Shown here one piece after another: positions 6,925 through 12,942 of a stretch of 12,942 nucleotides of DNA. This DNA comes from an uncultured Mycoplasmatota bacterium (lineage in GTDB: Bacteria; Bacillota_I; Bacilli_A; RF39; UBA660): the NCBI GenBank assembly GCA_948470005.1, contig CAOKNI010000029.1, positions 1-12,942 of the forward strand, read 5' to 3'. Each line of letters opens with the position of its first letter. Positions within the stretch are counted from its first letter, which is position 1. The notes under the pieces were generated by a model. The model did no database searches and was not told where the DNA came from. It was given only the letters and a program-made list of their open reading frames with translations. The position numbers were made by a program, and so were the translations under genes.

Positions 6925-8334
6925 TTAAACATATAACTTATTTCGTCTAATCAATGTAATCATATCATAGCTTTTATTAATTGGGCCTTCTGCTTGTAGC
7001 AAAGGAGCCTCTTCATATTTTCCTTTATATATTTGGTACAATTCTTCTAAATATTCCTTATCATCTTGATAATCTTGAATAGCTTTTATTAGTGCTTCTA
7101 AAATTGTTCCTAATTCTGCCTTCGAATATGTCGCGTTTCCTAATAATAAATCACCATAACTTTCCATATGACAACCCCTCATTTTTTGCAAAATTAATAT
7201 AGGTCTTAATCTATCTCCATTTCCACTAAATGTATTAACAAAACATAAATCATCGGGATTAGCACAAAAACTAGAGGCAACTTTACTAAAAAACATATTT
7301 AAAGTAATAGGTCTAGCATAAGAATCTAGTCTCATAGTTTCATATCTCATCTTGTTAAAAGAAAACATATGCTTAATAATTTCTCTGTTATATTTTTTTA
7401 TTTTTAATTGATGCAAATATTTAAGCAGCAGCATACATCCATACAAATTAGCATCCGCTTCATATGATAACTTATCATAATTATGTTTTAGATAGCCATT
7501 TACATTTGTTTTTAAATATTTGTCCATTTTAAATAAATCTCTTAAATATATAGAAGTGTTTAAATCTGTTTCTTGAAATATATGCCTAACTTCATGATAA
7601 ATTACAAAAAGATTTAACAAAATATTTTCACATTTAAAATGTTTTTTGTTAAGTCTTATATAAATAACCCCATTTTGTTTTAAAACTTCAGCATCTGTAG
7701 TATAAGTAGCACCATCTTCAATAGTATCCGGAATGTTTTTAAAAAAAGCAAAAAACGCATATTGATTTACTGTTTTAAACCAAGAGACATATTCTAAAAA
7801 TATTTCTTGATATAAAACATCTCCTATAACTAGCTTTTTCATAGTTATTTTCTTAAAAATAAAATTTATCACGGTCATTATGTCTAGTCCTATATTAAGT
7901 TTTGCCACTGTAAATAATTCTTCACATTCCTCTTCGGTAATGTCTTCATCATTAAGGATTTTATCATTATATCTTTCTACTTCTATATCTAAAGCTTTTA
8001 AAAATTCTTCACTATTTTCGATTTCAGAAATTGAGAATAAAAAACATGTGGGAAGCTCATTTCCCACATGTTCCTTTATAACCCTTACAAGAGGATTAGT
8101 AAACCAATAAATTGGAAGTGTTAAAATATAAGGCTCCAAATATTCTTTAATATAATAATCAACTTCTTCTTTTTCTAACGAAAAAAGACTTAGTTTATCT
8201 AAGCATTTAATAGAAATTTGTTTTATCTGACGTTTTATCTCAGAATCATTCCAAATTGTTTGATTTAAAAAATTATGAATATAAAACGCCTCCCAAAAAA
8301 CATTTTTTAGTATATTATCAAAAAAAATTTGCAC
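6925..8334 (-). CDS. Unrecognised protein with an HExxH zinc-protease motif (large)
   Basis: I do not recognise this 469-residue protein. Its clear feature is YHEVRH: the HExxH zinc-binding motif at 247-251 follows a hydrophobic helix (NLFVIY) and a strand-like VIYIRL, the usual layout of small zincin metallopeptidases. A possible third ligand is Glu292 in SYEADANLYG, 41 residues on, as in gluzincin-type families. No signal peptide or firm membrane helix is seen, so it is probably cytosolic. The flanks (1-220 and 310-469) show no known motif. The start is doubtful. GTG at 8334 abuts a TTGACA and has no ribosome site. GGGAGG (8294-8289) lies inside the frame, eight bases before an ATT at 8280, which would give 451 residues. 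It is separated from the HD gene by a terminator, and shares the HExxH theme with the gene at 8994-9857 without obvious similarity otherwise. A protease role is inferred from the motif alone. Confidence 0.72.
   Translation of the reverse strand: MQIFFDNILKNVFWEAFYIHNFLNQTIWNDSEIKRQIKQISIKCLDKLSLFSLEKEEVDYYIKEYLEPYILTLPIYWFTNPLVRVIKEHVGNELPTCFLFSISEIENSEEFLKALDIEVERYNDKILNDEDITEEECEELFTVAKLNIGLDIMTVINFIFKKITMKKLVIGDVLYQEIFLEYVSWFKTVNQYAFFAFFKNIPDTIEDGATYTTDAEVLKQNGVIYIRLNKKHFKCENILLNLFVIYHEVRHIFQETDLNTSIYLRDLFKMDKYLKTNVNGYLKHNYDKLSYEADANLYGCMLLLKYLHQLKIKKYNREIIKHMFSFNKMRYETMRLDSYARPITLNMFFSKVASSFCANPDDLCFVNTFSGNGDRLRPILILQKMRGCHMESYGDLLLGNATYSKAELGTILEALIKAIQDYQDDKEYLEELYQIYKGKYEEAPLLQAEGPINKSYDMITLIRRNKLYV
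8289..8294 (-). promoter_or_regulatory. Strong ribosome-site match inside the annotated 5' end of the HExxH gene
   Basis: The minus strand reads GGGAGG, followed by eight bases and an in-frame ATT (8280-8278). It lies downstream of the best promoter, where a translation start would be expected, yet no in-frame ATG, GTG or TTG is at the proper distance. Either the start is the rare ATT, or the match is part of a Trp-Glu-Ala coding stretch and the upstream GTG is used. Confidence 0.4.
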
Positions 8335-8341
8335 TTGTCAA
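8312..8341 (-). promoter_or_regulatory. Promoter of the large HExxH gene
   Basis: The minus strand has TTGACA (8341-8336), 18 bases, then TAATAT (8317-8312). The stretch TTGACAAGTGCAAATTTTT differs by one base from the clpB promoter core TTGACAAGTGCTAATTTTT, but the left CIRCE arm is missing, so this is not an HrcA operator. A second candidate, TATAAT at 8349-8344 with a poor -35, would place the mRNA start almost on the GTG at 8334. Confidence 0.55.
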
Positions 8342-8346
8342 ATATT

Positions 8347-8381
8347 ATAAAAAACTAATAGCCTATTTACACCATTAGTTT
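8347..8381 (-). terminator. Intrinsic terminator of the HD-domain gene
   Basis: On the minus strand AAACTAATGG (8381-8372) pairs with CTATTAGTTT (8361-8352; one G-U) across a 10-base loop and runs into TTTTTTAT. The first arm includes the TAA stop of the HD-domain gene. Confidence 0.78.
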
Positions 8382-8920
8382 CTAAGCATGATAATATTAA
8401 AAACTAAAAGTAAAGTTACATTTGCAACATATGTAAACTGAAATCTTTCACATTCCACAATCGATACAATTAAGTCCGATGCACAAATAATCCAACCTTC
8501 TTTACTTTTTGGTTTAAATTCTTTAATACTAACTTTTTCTTGCCTATTCACAAAGGGCAATATTTTTTTTAGCAAAACATGATGGAACATATGGGTTTTA
8601 ATAGCTTCCGCCTCCAAATTACTTACATTAAAGTATTTTTTAGCATTAGCACTTGCCGTGACTGGATGCCTTAAATAAGAGTTTTCTGGTTTTTCTTTTC
8701 TGGTTCCAAAAAAGAAATCATGCAATAACCCTGCTCTTGTAGTAGACCTAATATCCGCTTTAAAAATCTTACTTAATTTATAACTTAATTTAGCAACCCT
8801 TAAAGAATGCTCATACTTGCTAGTTCCATGATGTAAATCTTTTTTTGTCTCTAAAAAATTTTCATTTTCCAGTATATCACAAACTAAATTGTCAAACTCA
8901 CTTTTTGAATTCTTAGTCAT
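8375..8920 (-). CDS. HD-domain phosphohydrolase
   Basis: A 181-residue member of the HD superfamily of metal-dependent phosphohydrolases, which act on nucleotides, cyclic nucleotides or related phosphates; the substrate is unknown. YEHSLRVA supplies His38, AGLLHDFF the His67-Asp68 pair, KTHMFHH the further histidines at 110-114, and ASDLIVSIVE the last metal ligand Asp149. All HD ligands are therefore present and the protein should be active. The C-terminus (about 162-178, FTYVANVTLLLVFNIIML) is hydrophobic enough to be a single membrane-anchoring helix, not proven. The ATG has AGAGGTG eight bases upstream and its own promoter at 8955-8983. The preceding HExxH gene ends only 73 bases away with no terminator between, so read-through as a two-gene operon is likely. 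A terminator follows directly. Confidence 0.87.
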   Translation of the reverse strand: MTKNSKSEFDNLVCDILENENFLETKKDLHHGTSKYEHSLRVAKLSYKLSKIFKADIRSTTRAGLLHDFFFGTRKEKPENSYLRHPVTASANAKKYFNVSNLEAEAIKTHMFHHVLLKKILPFVNRQEKVSIKEFKPKSKEGWIICASDLIVSIVECERFQFTYVANVTLLLVFNIIMLRN

Positions 8921-8954
8921 TAATTTAACACCTCTTTAAATTGCGACTATATAC

Positions 8955-8983
8955 ATTATAATAAAATATATTAATTTTGTAAA
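8955..8983 (-). promoter_or_regulatory. Promoter of the HD-domain gene
   Basis: On the minus strand TTTACA (8983-8978), an exact 17-base spacer, and TATAAT (8960-8955). The -35 box begins about 10 bases after the stop of the upstream gene. The leader would be about 30 bases, with AGAGGTG before the ATG. Confidence 0.8.
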
Positions 8984-8993
8984 GGATAAATGC

Positions 8994-9857
8994 TTATTTT
9001 AACACTCGGGCTTTAAGTCTATCTGCCTTATTACTAAGATAAATATACTCACTATCGGTTATTTCTAATCCTAAAACTAAGCGACTATTTAAGTCTATTC
9101 CTTTACTGGCCTCTGCAATTTCTTCCCAATAATCTGGAACATCTAGTTTATCTAAATAGTATTTAGTTGGAATTATGTCCTCACTATACCCTCTTAAAGA
9201 TGCTAAATATAACATATAGCATTCATAATTCGAAATATTAGGATATCTACCAAGTTTTTTAAATATCTCACCCATAGATTCATGCGCATAACATTCAGCA
9301 AGCCTTTCATCAGGAGAGTAAGCATGATATTTAAGATATAATTGTTGCTTTTCGGCCAAAAAATTATATATTTCTCTTTCGGTATATCCCATTTCCAACA
9401 GCATATCAAACAAAGCATCAGATGTTGCTACCTGTCTTGGTACATAAGAGGCCTTAAGAACTAAAGTTTCGAGATTATCTTCATTTAAATCTCTTTTATT
9501 TTTTTGATTTGCATGCTCTAATTCATGCAAAATCATAGCACTTACATTATCGATTAAGAAGACTAATAATTCCTCTCTAGCTATATTTATATATTTGGCA
9601 TTATAAACAAAATATTCTAAACAAGATCTTATATTAATATAAAGTATACGACTAACAAAATTATAATCACATTTAATATCTCCCGTACCATTCCATGGCT
9701 GATTACGAAATCTTATGTCTCGCACATAATATTCCAATCCCAATTTGTTAATCACAGCATCAGCAATTCGTGTAACAAAATCTTCATCAGGCATGCGCTT
9801 ACTTGTTATCTGATTACTTATTAAAGGCGTCAAATAACTACTTTCTACCTTGATCAT
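8994..9857 (-). CDS. Unrecognised protein with an HExxH zinc-protease motif (small)
   Basis: A 287-residue protein I cannot assign to a named family. AMILHELEHANQ contains HExxH at 111-115 on a hydrophobic helix, preceded by the strand ILYINI, as in minimal zincin metallopeptidases. A long helical insert follows, then PDERLAECYAHE with Glu184 and Glu188 as possible third zinc ligands; an E..AE pattern after HExxH is typical of gluzincins. No signal peptide or membrane helix is evident. The ATG at 9857 is preferred because GGGGGG lies six bases ahead; an in-frame TTG at 9887 lacks a site and sits in a hairpin. The gene has a consensus promoter at 9932-9960, but a terminator-like hairpin stands between promoter and ATG. 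The HD-domain gene follows after 73 bases and is probably co-transcribed. Peptidase activity is inferred from the motif; the target and role are unknown. Confidence 0.78.
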   Translation of the reverse strand: MIKVESSYLTPLISNQITSKRMPDEDFVTRIADAVINKLGLEYYVRDIRFRNQPWNGTGDIKCDYNFVSRILYINIRSCLEYFVYNAKYINIAREELLVFLIDNVSAMILHELEHANQKNKRDLNEDNLETLVLKASYVPRQVATSDALFDMLLEMGYTEREIYNFLAEKQQLYLKYHAYSPDERLAECYAHESMGEIFKKLGRYPNISNYECYMLYLASLRGYSEDIIPTKYYLDKLDVPDYWEEIAEASKGIDLNSRLVLGLEITDSEYIYLSNKADRLKARVLK

Positions 9858-9871
9858 AATTAACCCCCCAT

Positions 9872-9898
9872 AAAAAATAGACTCCAAGTAGGAATCTA
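9872..9898 (-). terminator. Terminator-like hairpin in the leader of the small HExxH gene (possible attenuator)
   Basis: On the minus strand TAGATTCC (9898-9891) pairs with GGAGTCTA (9885-9878; one G-U) around TACTT, followed at once by TTTTTT (9877-9872). This is intrinsic-terminator form, yet it lies about 30 bases downstream of the promoter start site and 15 bases before the ATG. It may be an attenuator, or the surviving terminator of the decayed upstream gene. Confidence 0.6.
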
Positions 9899-9931
9899 AT
9901 ATTTTTTCTTTTAACCCCTCTTGATGCCATA

Positions 9932-9960
9932 ATTATAGCATTTTTAAGTGCTTTTGTCAA
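9932..9960 (-). promoter_or_regulatory. Consensus promoter of the small HExxH gene
   Basis: On the minus strand TTGACA (9960-9955), 17 bases, and TATAAT (9937-9932) preceded by TGC, making an extended -10. Both hexamers and the spacing are perfect. It lies just past the 3' end of the decayed GH43 gene. Predicted start near 9925, leader about 68 bases. Confidence 0.88.
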
Positions 9961-9967
9961 ATTTGTG

Positions 9968-10578
9968 TCAATAAAACATAGGCTTGTCATGATCCCATTT
10001 AAACTTTTTTCCTCTGACAACCCTTTTTTCCCACGAAATAGAATTTTTATCAGGAAAAGTATGATATTGTTATCATTATCTTTAACAAAACTGGCATGAC
10101 CAGGAGCTATAATATCTTTATGAGACTTGAATATTGGCTTAGCCCATTTATCCAAGCTTCTTTGTCTAAGACATCAGTACCCTTAAATTCTAAAATGCCC
10201 AAACAATAGTCCTTTGTCCAAGAGACTTAGACCGAATAAACGATATATAATTTATTATTGTGGATTAAAACTTCTGGTCCTTCATTAACTAAAGAATCAC
10301 CCTTTTTCTCCCAATTATAAATAGGTGTACTAATCATTACTCTTTCGCTATCAATAATAGAAGGACTACTCATACGGGTAATATAAATATTCTATACTTC
10401 ATTTACATCGCCTTCCCAGCCAGACCATATAAAATACAAACTATCATGCCACGTTAAAACAGTTCCATCAATTGCCCATTTATCACTCTTATCTGTAATT
10501 TGACCTTTAAACTTATATGGTCTTATTTACTTTAATTACCCAAGGGTCAGCTCCATTAAAATATATTTTATCTTCCAT
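9968..10578 (-). pseudogene. Decayed glycoside hydrolase family 43 gene (arabinofuranosidase-like)
   Basis: Fragments in several frames together spell a GH43 enzyme, a five-bladed propeller that cleaves arabinose or xylose side chains. From ATG 10578: YFNGADPWVIK holds the catalytic-base Asp, then a stop TAA at 10515. The next frame resumes at 10511 with DKWAIDGTVL (the Asp that tunes the acid), LYFIWSGWEGD, a TAG at 10394, then LVNEGPEVL (catalytic-acid Glu) and KLYIVYS, and a TAA at 10229. A shift near 10150 leads to KWAKPIFKS and APGHASFV, and another near 10047 to ISWEKRVVRGKKFKWDHD before TGA. About 90 residues expected between the first two blocks (including the usual APELH region) are missing. 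With at least two internal stops, two or three frameshifts and a deletion, it cannot make an active enzyme. The frame from 10155 to 9838 is just its last piece. Family is clear; the exact substrate is not. Confidence 0.88.
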
Positions 10579-10592
10579 CTAAGTCACAACCT

Positions 10593-10624
10593 AAAAAGTG
10601 TAGAAAGTCTAATACTAACTACAC
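10593..10624 (-). terminator. Intrinsic terminator of clpB
   Basis: On the minus strand GTGTAG (10624-10619) pairs with CTACAC (10603-10598), with a small inner AGT/ACT stem, and is followed by TTTTT. It lies about 25 bases past the clpB stop and 15 bases before the first codon of the decayed GH43 gene. Confidence 0.8.
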
Positions 10625-10647
10625 TATAACACACAATTATATTTTTA

Positions 10648-12753
10648 TTAACTATTAATAATTAATTTATTATCAATTACATCAACCATCAACCTGCTAT
10701 TAGGTTTAATTTCATCTTTAATAATTTTATCAGCAAGTAATGTTTCAATATTATGGGTAACATACCTCTTTATCGGTCTTGCACCATAAGCTTCCTCATA
10801 AGACTCGCTAATTACAAAATCTTTTGCCTTAGCTGTAAGAATTAGTTTAATATTAATATTTTTAAGTCTTTCTTCCGTTTCATGGATTATCTTATCTAAA
10901 ATATTATAAACCACTTCTTTAGATAATGATTTAAATGTAACTATCTCATCAATTCGGTTAATAAATTCTGGCCTAAAAGTTCTTTTTAAAGCTTCTAGTG
11001 CTTTAGCTTCACTATTATCGCTTCCTTCTAACATATATTCGCTACCTAAATTAGAAGTCATAATAATAATTGTATTTTTAAAATCTACTAGTTTTCCTGT
11101 TGAATCCGTAATTCTGCCATCATCAAGTATTTGAAGTAAAATATTAAAAACATCAGGATGAGCTTTTTCAATCTCATCAAATAAAACAATACTATAAGGA
11201 TTTCTTCTTACCGCTTCTGTAAGTTCTCCACCTTCATCATATCCCACATATCCGGGAGGAGCTCCTAAAAGTCTAGATACATTAAAAGCTTCCATATACT
11301 CTGAGCAATCAATTCGAACCATATGACGTTCATCATCAAAAAGTTCATAAGCAAGTGCTTTCGCAAGTTTTGTCTTACCAACCCCAGTTGGACCCATAAA
11401 GATAAATGAACCTATTGGTCTATTTGGGTCTTTAATGCCACTTCTAGCTCTAATGATGGCATTACTTACGGCTTTAACAGCAACATCTTGACCAATTACT
11501 TTTTTCATTAAATTAGCTTCTAAATTAAGCAGTTTTTCTTTTTCACCACCTACTAACTTCTCTATAGGAATAGAAGTCCATTTAGCAACAATACGAGCAA
11601 TATCTTCATCAGTAACCGTATCACTTAACATTTCACTATCTATTTTTGTTCTTAAACTTTCTAATTCTGCTTCTAAGTGTGGTATTTCCCCATGGCGAAG
11701 TCTTGCTGCCGTCTCTAAATCATAATTACTTTCTGCCGTACTAAGACTAAATCTCGCTTTATCAAGTTCTTCCTTCTTTTTGTTTATTTCATCATTTAAG
11801 TTCTTTTCTTCTTCCCATTGTAAACGCATAACTTTCTCTTGTTCTTTTAAAGATCCAATCTCTTTCGTAAGTTCTTCCCTACGAGTTTTAGAAAGTTCAT
11901 CTTTCTCTTTTTTTATCGCTTCATATTCTATTTCTAAGCTCATAATTTTCCGCGATAAAGTATCAAGTTCAGTTGGAACAGAGGCCATCTGCATTTTAAT
12001 AGTTGCACAAGCTTCATCTACCAAATCTATAGCTTTATCTGGTAAAAAACGGTCTGTAATATATCTATCAGAAAGTGTAGATGCCGCAATTAGAGCATTA
12101 TCTTTAATATTTACACTATGAAATAATTCAAAACGTTCTTTTAAACCTCGTAAAATTGTAATTGTATCTTCCACACTTGGCGCATTTACATTTATTTTTT
12201 GTAGTCTTCGCTCTAAGGCTCCATCTTTTTCAATATATTTACGATATTCATTTAAAGTAGTCGCACCAATTAGTCTTATCTCACCCCGAGCAAGCATTGG
12301 CTTAAGAAGATTTCCGACATCCATACCACCAGCAGCACCTGCGCCTACAATCATATGAATTTCATCAATAAATAAAATTATTTCACCATTAGAATCACTT
12401 ATTTCTTTTAATACTTTCTTAAGTCTTTCTTCAAACTCTCCTTGATATTTCGCCCCAGCAATTAATGCGCCTAAATCCAAAGACCAAATAGTTTTATTCT
12501 TTAGAGTACTTGGAACATCTCCTTTGATAATTCTAATTGCTAAACCTTCCACAATCGCTGTCTTACCAACACCAGGCTCTCCAATTAAAACTGGGTTATT
12601 CTTAGTCTTACGAGATAAAATACGAATAATACTCCTTATTTCTTCGTCACGACCAATAACGGGATCAATTTTGTTGTCACGAGCCGAGGCCGTTATATCA
12701 CGACCATACTTCTCTAATACATTTTCCTCTTCTTGCATATTATTAGGATACAT
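10648..12753 (-). CDS. clpB: ATP-dependent disaggregase ClpB, short form without N-domain
   Basis: Cytosolic Hsp100 chaperone: a hexameric AAA+ ring that pulls aggregated protein through its pore with DnaK for refolding. The product is 701 residues against about 860 for full ClpB. It starts directly at the first AAA+ module, so the roughly 150-residue N-domain is absent, as in mycoplasma ClpB. Order: Walker A1 GEPGVGKT (58-65), pore loop KYQG (102-105), Walker B1 IDEIH (129-133), arginine-finger region LERRLQ (180-185), coiled-coil middle domain (about 260-375, which marks ClpB rather than ClpC), Walker A2 GPTGVGKT (454-461), pore loop GYVG (501-504) and Walker B2 [11 protein letters not shown] (524-534). 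The ATG at 12753 has AAAGGGTGA six bases upstream, and the promoter stands immediately before it, so the short form is native rather than an internal start. A CIRCE operator indicates HrcA heat-shock control. Confidence 0.97.
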   Translation of the reverse strand: MYPNNMQEEENVLEKYGRDITASARDNKIDPVIGRDEEIRSIIRILSRKTKNNPVLIGEPGVGKTAIVEGLAIRIIKGDVPSTLKNKTIWSLDLGALIAGAKYQGEFEERLKKVLKEISDSNGEIILFIDEIHMIVGAGAAGGMDVGNLLKPMLARGEIRLIGATTLNEYRKYIEKDGALERRLQKINVNAPSVEDTITILRGLKERFELFHSVNIKDNALIAASTLSDRYITDRFLPDKAIDLVDEACATIKMQMASVPTELDTLSRKIMSLEIEYEAIKKEKDELSKTRREELTKEIGSLKEQEKVMRLQWEEEKNLNDEINKKKEELDKARFSLSTAESNYDLETAARLRHGEIPHLEAELESLRTKIDSEMLSDTVTDEDIARIVAKWTSIPIEKLVGGEKEKLLNLEANLMKKVIGQDVAVKAVSNAIIRARSGIKDPNRPIGSFIFMGPTGVGKTKLAKALAYELFDDERHMVRIDCSEYMEAFNVSRLLGAPPGYVGYDEGGELTEAVRRNPYSIVLFDEIEKAHPDVFNILLQILDDGRITDSTGKLVDFKNTIIIMTSNLGSEYMLEGSDNSEAKALEALKRTFRPEFINRIDEIVTFKSLSKEVVYNILDKIIHETEERLKNINIKLILTAKAKDFVISESYEEAYGARPIKRYVTHNIETLLADKIIKDEIKPNSRLMVDVIDNKLIINS

Positions 12754-12777
12754 CTTAAATCACCCTTTCAAAAAATG

Positions 12778-12806
12778 ATTATAACGCAAAAATTAGCACT
12801 TGTCAA
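12778..12806 (-). promoter_or_regulatory. clpB promoter (vegetative consensus)
   Basis: On the minus strand TTGACA (12806-12801), exactly 17 bases, then TATAAT (12783-12778): perfect consensus. The -35 hexamer and most of the spacer lie within the CIRCE palindrome, so bound HrcA would block RNA polymerase. The leader is short, about 18-20 bases. Confidence 0.92.
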
Positions 12807-12819
12807 TATCAAGTGCTAA
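12793..12819. promoter_or_regulatory. CIRCE operator (HrcA binding site)
   Basis: TTAGCACTT (12793-12801), nine bases, AAGTGCTAA (12811-12819): the CIRCE layout, with TTAGCACTC-N9-GAGTGCTAA as reference and one symmetric change in each arm. Pairing extends outward and inward to a 15-bp perfect inverted repeat (12788-12802 / 12810-12824) with a 7-base loop. It predicts repression of clpB by HrcA and induction on heat stress. Confidence 0.95.
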
Positions 12820-12824
12820 TTTTT

Positions 12825-12875
12825 ACTCAGGCTTTTTCTTGTTTAAAAACTTTATAAATTTCTTCTAGCCTGAGT
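12825..12875. repeat. Inverted repeat ACTCAGGC / GCCTGAGT
   Basis: Perfect 8-bp arms at 12825-12832 and 12868-12875 enclose 35 bases, directly abutting the extended CIRCE palindrome. Neither side carries a proper T-run, so it is not a convincing terminator. The rest of the end (12876-12942) has no supportable gene on either strand; it looks less AT-rich than the surrounding intergenic DNA (GTGTAGCGAGGCGG on the minus strand). Confidence 0.5.
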
Positions 12876-12942
12876 TCAAATTTTTCTGAAACGAAGAGTC
12901 ATTTCAAACCGCCTCGCTACACTCCTTGAATAGTGTTTCTTT

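Noticed and set aside
9838..10155. A 105-codon minus-strand open frame that could be called a small gene
   Set aside because: Its first part (WAKPIFKS, APGHASFV) is the C-terminal GH43 segment after a frameshift, and the rest is out-of-frame reading through the promoter and leader of the next gene.
11780..12121. A 113-codon plus-strand open frame
   Set aside because: It lies wholly antisense to the clpB middle domain, is Ser/Phe-rich as expected of a complement of coding sequence, and has no ribosome site.
12825..12875. Inverted repeat as a terminator for an upstream gene
   Set aside because: The loop of 35 bases is large and no T-run follows the second arm on the minus strand.

Overview
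The window reads as chromosomal DNA of a very AT-rich, low-GC Gram-positive bacterium (Bacillota; most likely Bacilli close to the Mollicutes, such as the host-associated RF39-type lineages). The grounds are strong A/T codon bias, AddAB instead of RecBCD, a CIRCE heat-shock operator, GGAGG-type ribosome sites, and a ClpB without its N-terminal domain as in mycoplasmas. Tryptophan is TGG and TGA appears only as a stop, so the standard bacterial code fits. The lineage is inferred; everything supported as a gene lies on the minus strand.

Right to left, in the direction of transcription: (1) 12.94-10.6 kb: a CIRCE operator and a TTGACA-17-TATAAT promoter drive an N-domain-less clpB, closed by an intrinsic terminator. 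(2) 10.58-9.97 kb: a clearly decayed glycoside hydrolase family 43 gene (arabinofuranosidase-like), with stops, frameshifts and an internal deletion. (3) 9.96-6.9 kb: an accessory-looking group of two different unrecognised proteins with HExxH zinc-protease signatures and an HD-domain phosphohydrolase between them. The first has a consensus promoter with a terminator-like hairpin between promoter and start codon; the last has an unclear start. (4) 6.84-6.68 kb: a complete tRNA-Asn(GTT) transcription unit. (5) 6.65-6.03 kb: an orphan Panacea/SocA-like (antitoxin-type) gene with an unusual 5' end and a probable frameshift near its 3' end. (6) 5.99-0.08 kb: a translationally coupled operon addB-addA-histidine phosphatase for double-strand-break processing. 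(7) 1-53: two copies of a 17-bp sequence at 24-bp spacing next to a TGACA, resembling the end of an IS21-type insertion sequence lying mostly outside the window.

AddB and AddA should form the helicase-nuclease that resects broken DNA for RecA loading. ClpB is the stress disaggregase under HrcA control. The two HExxH proteins with the HD protein are the least explained part and the best candidate for something undescribed. They may simply be neighbours, because the third gene has its own terminator-separated promoter.
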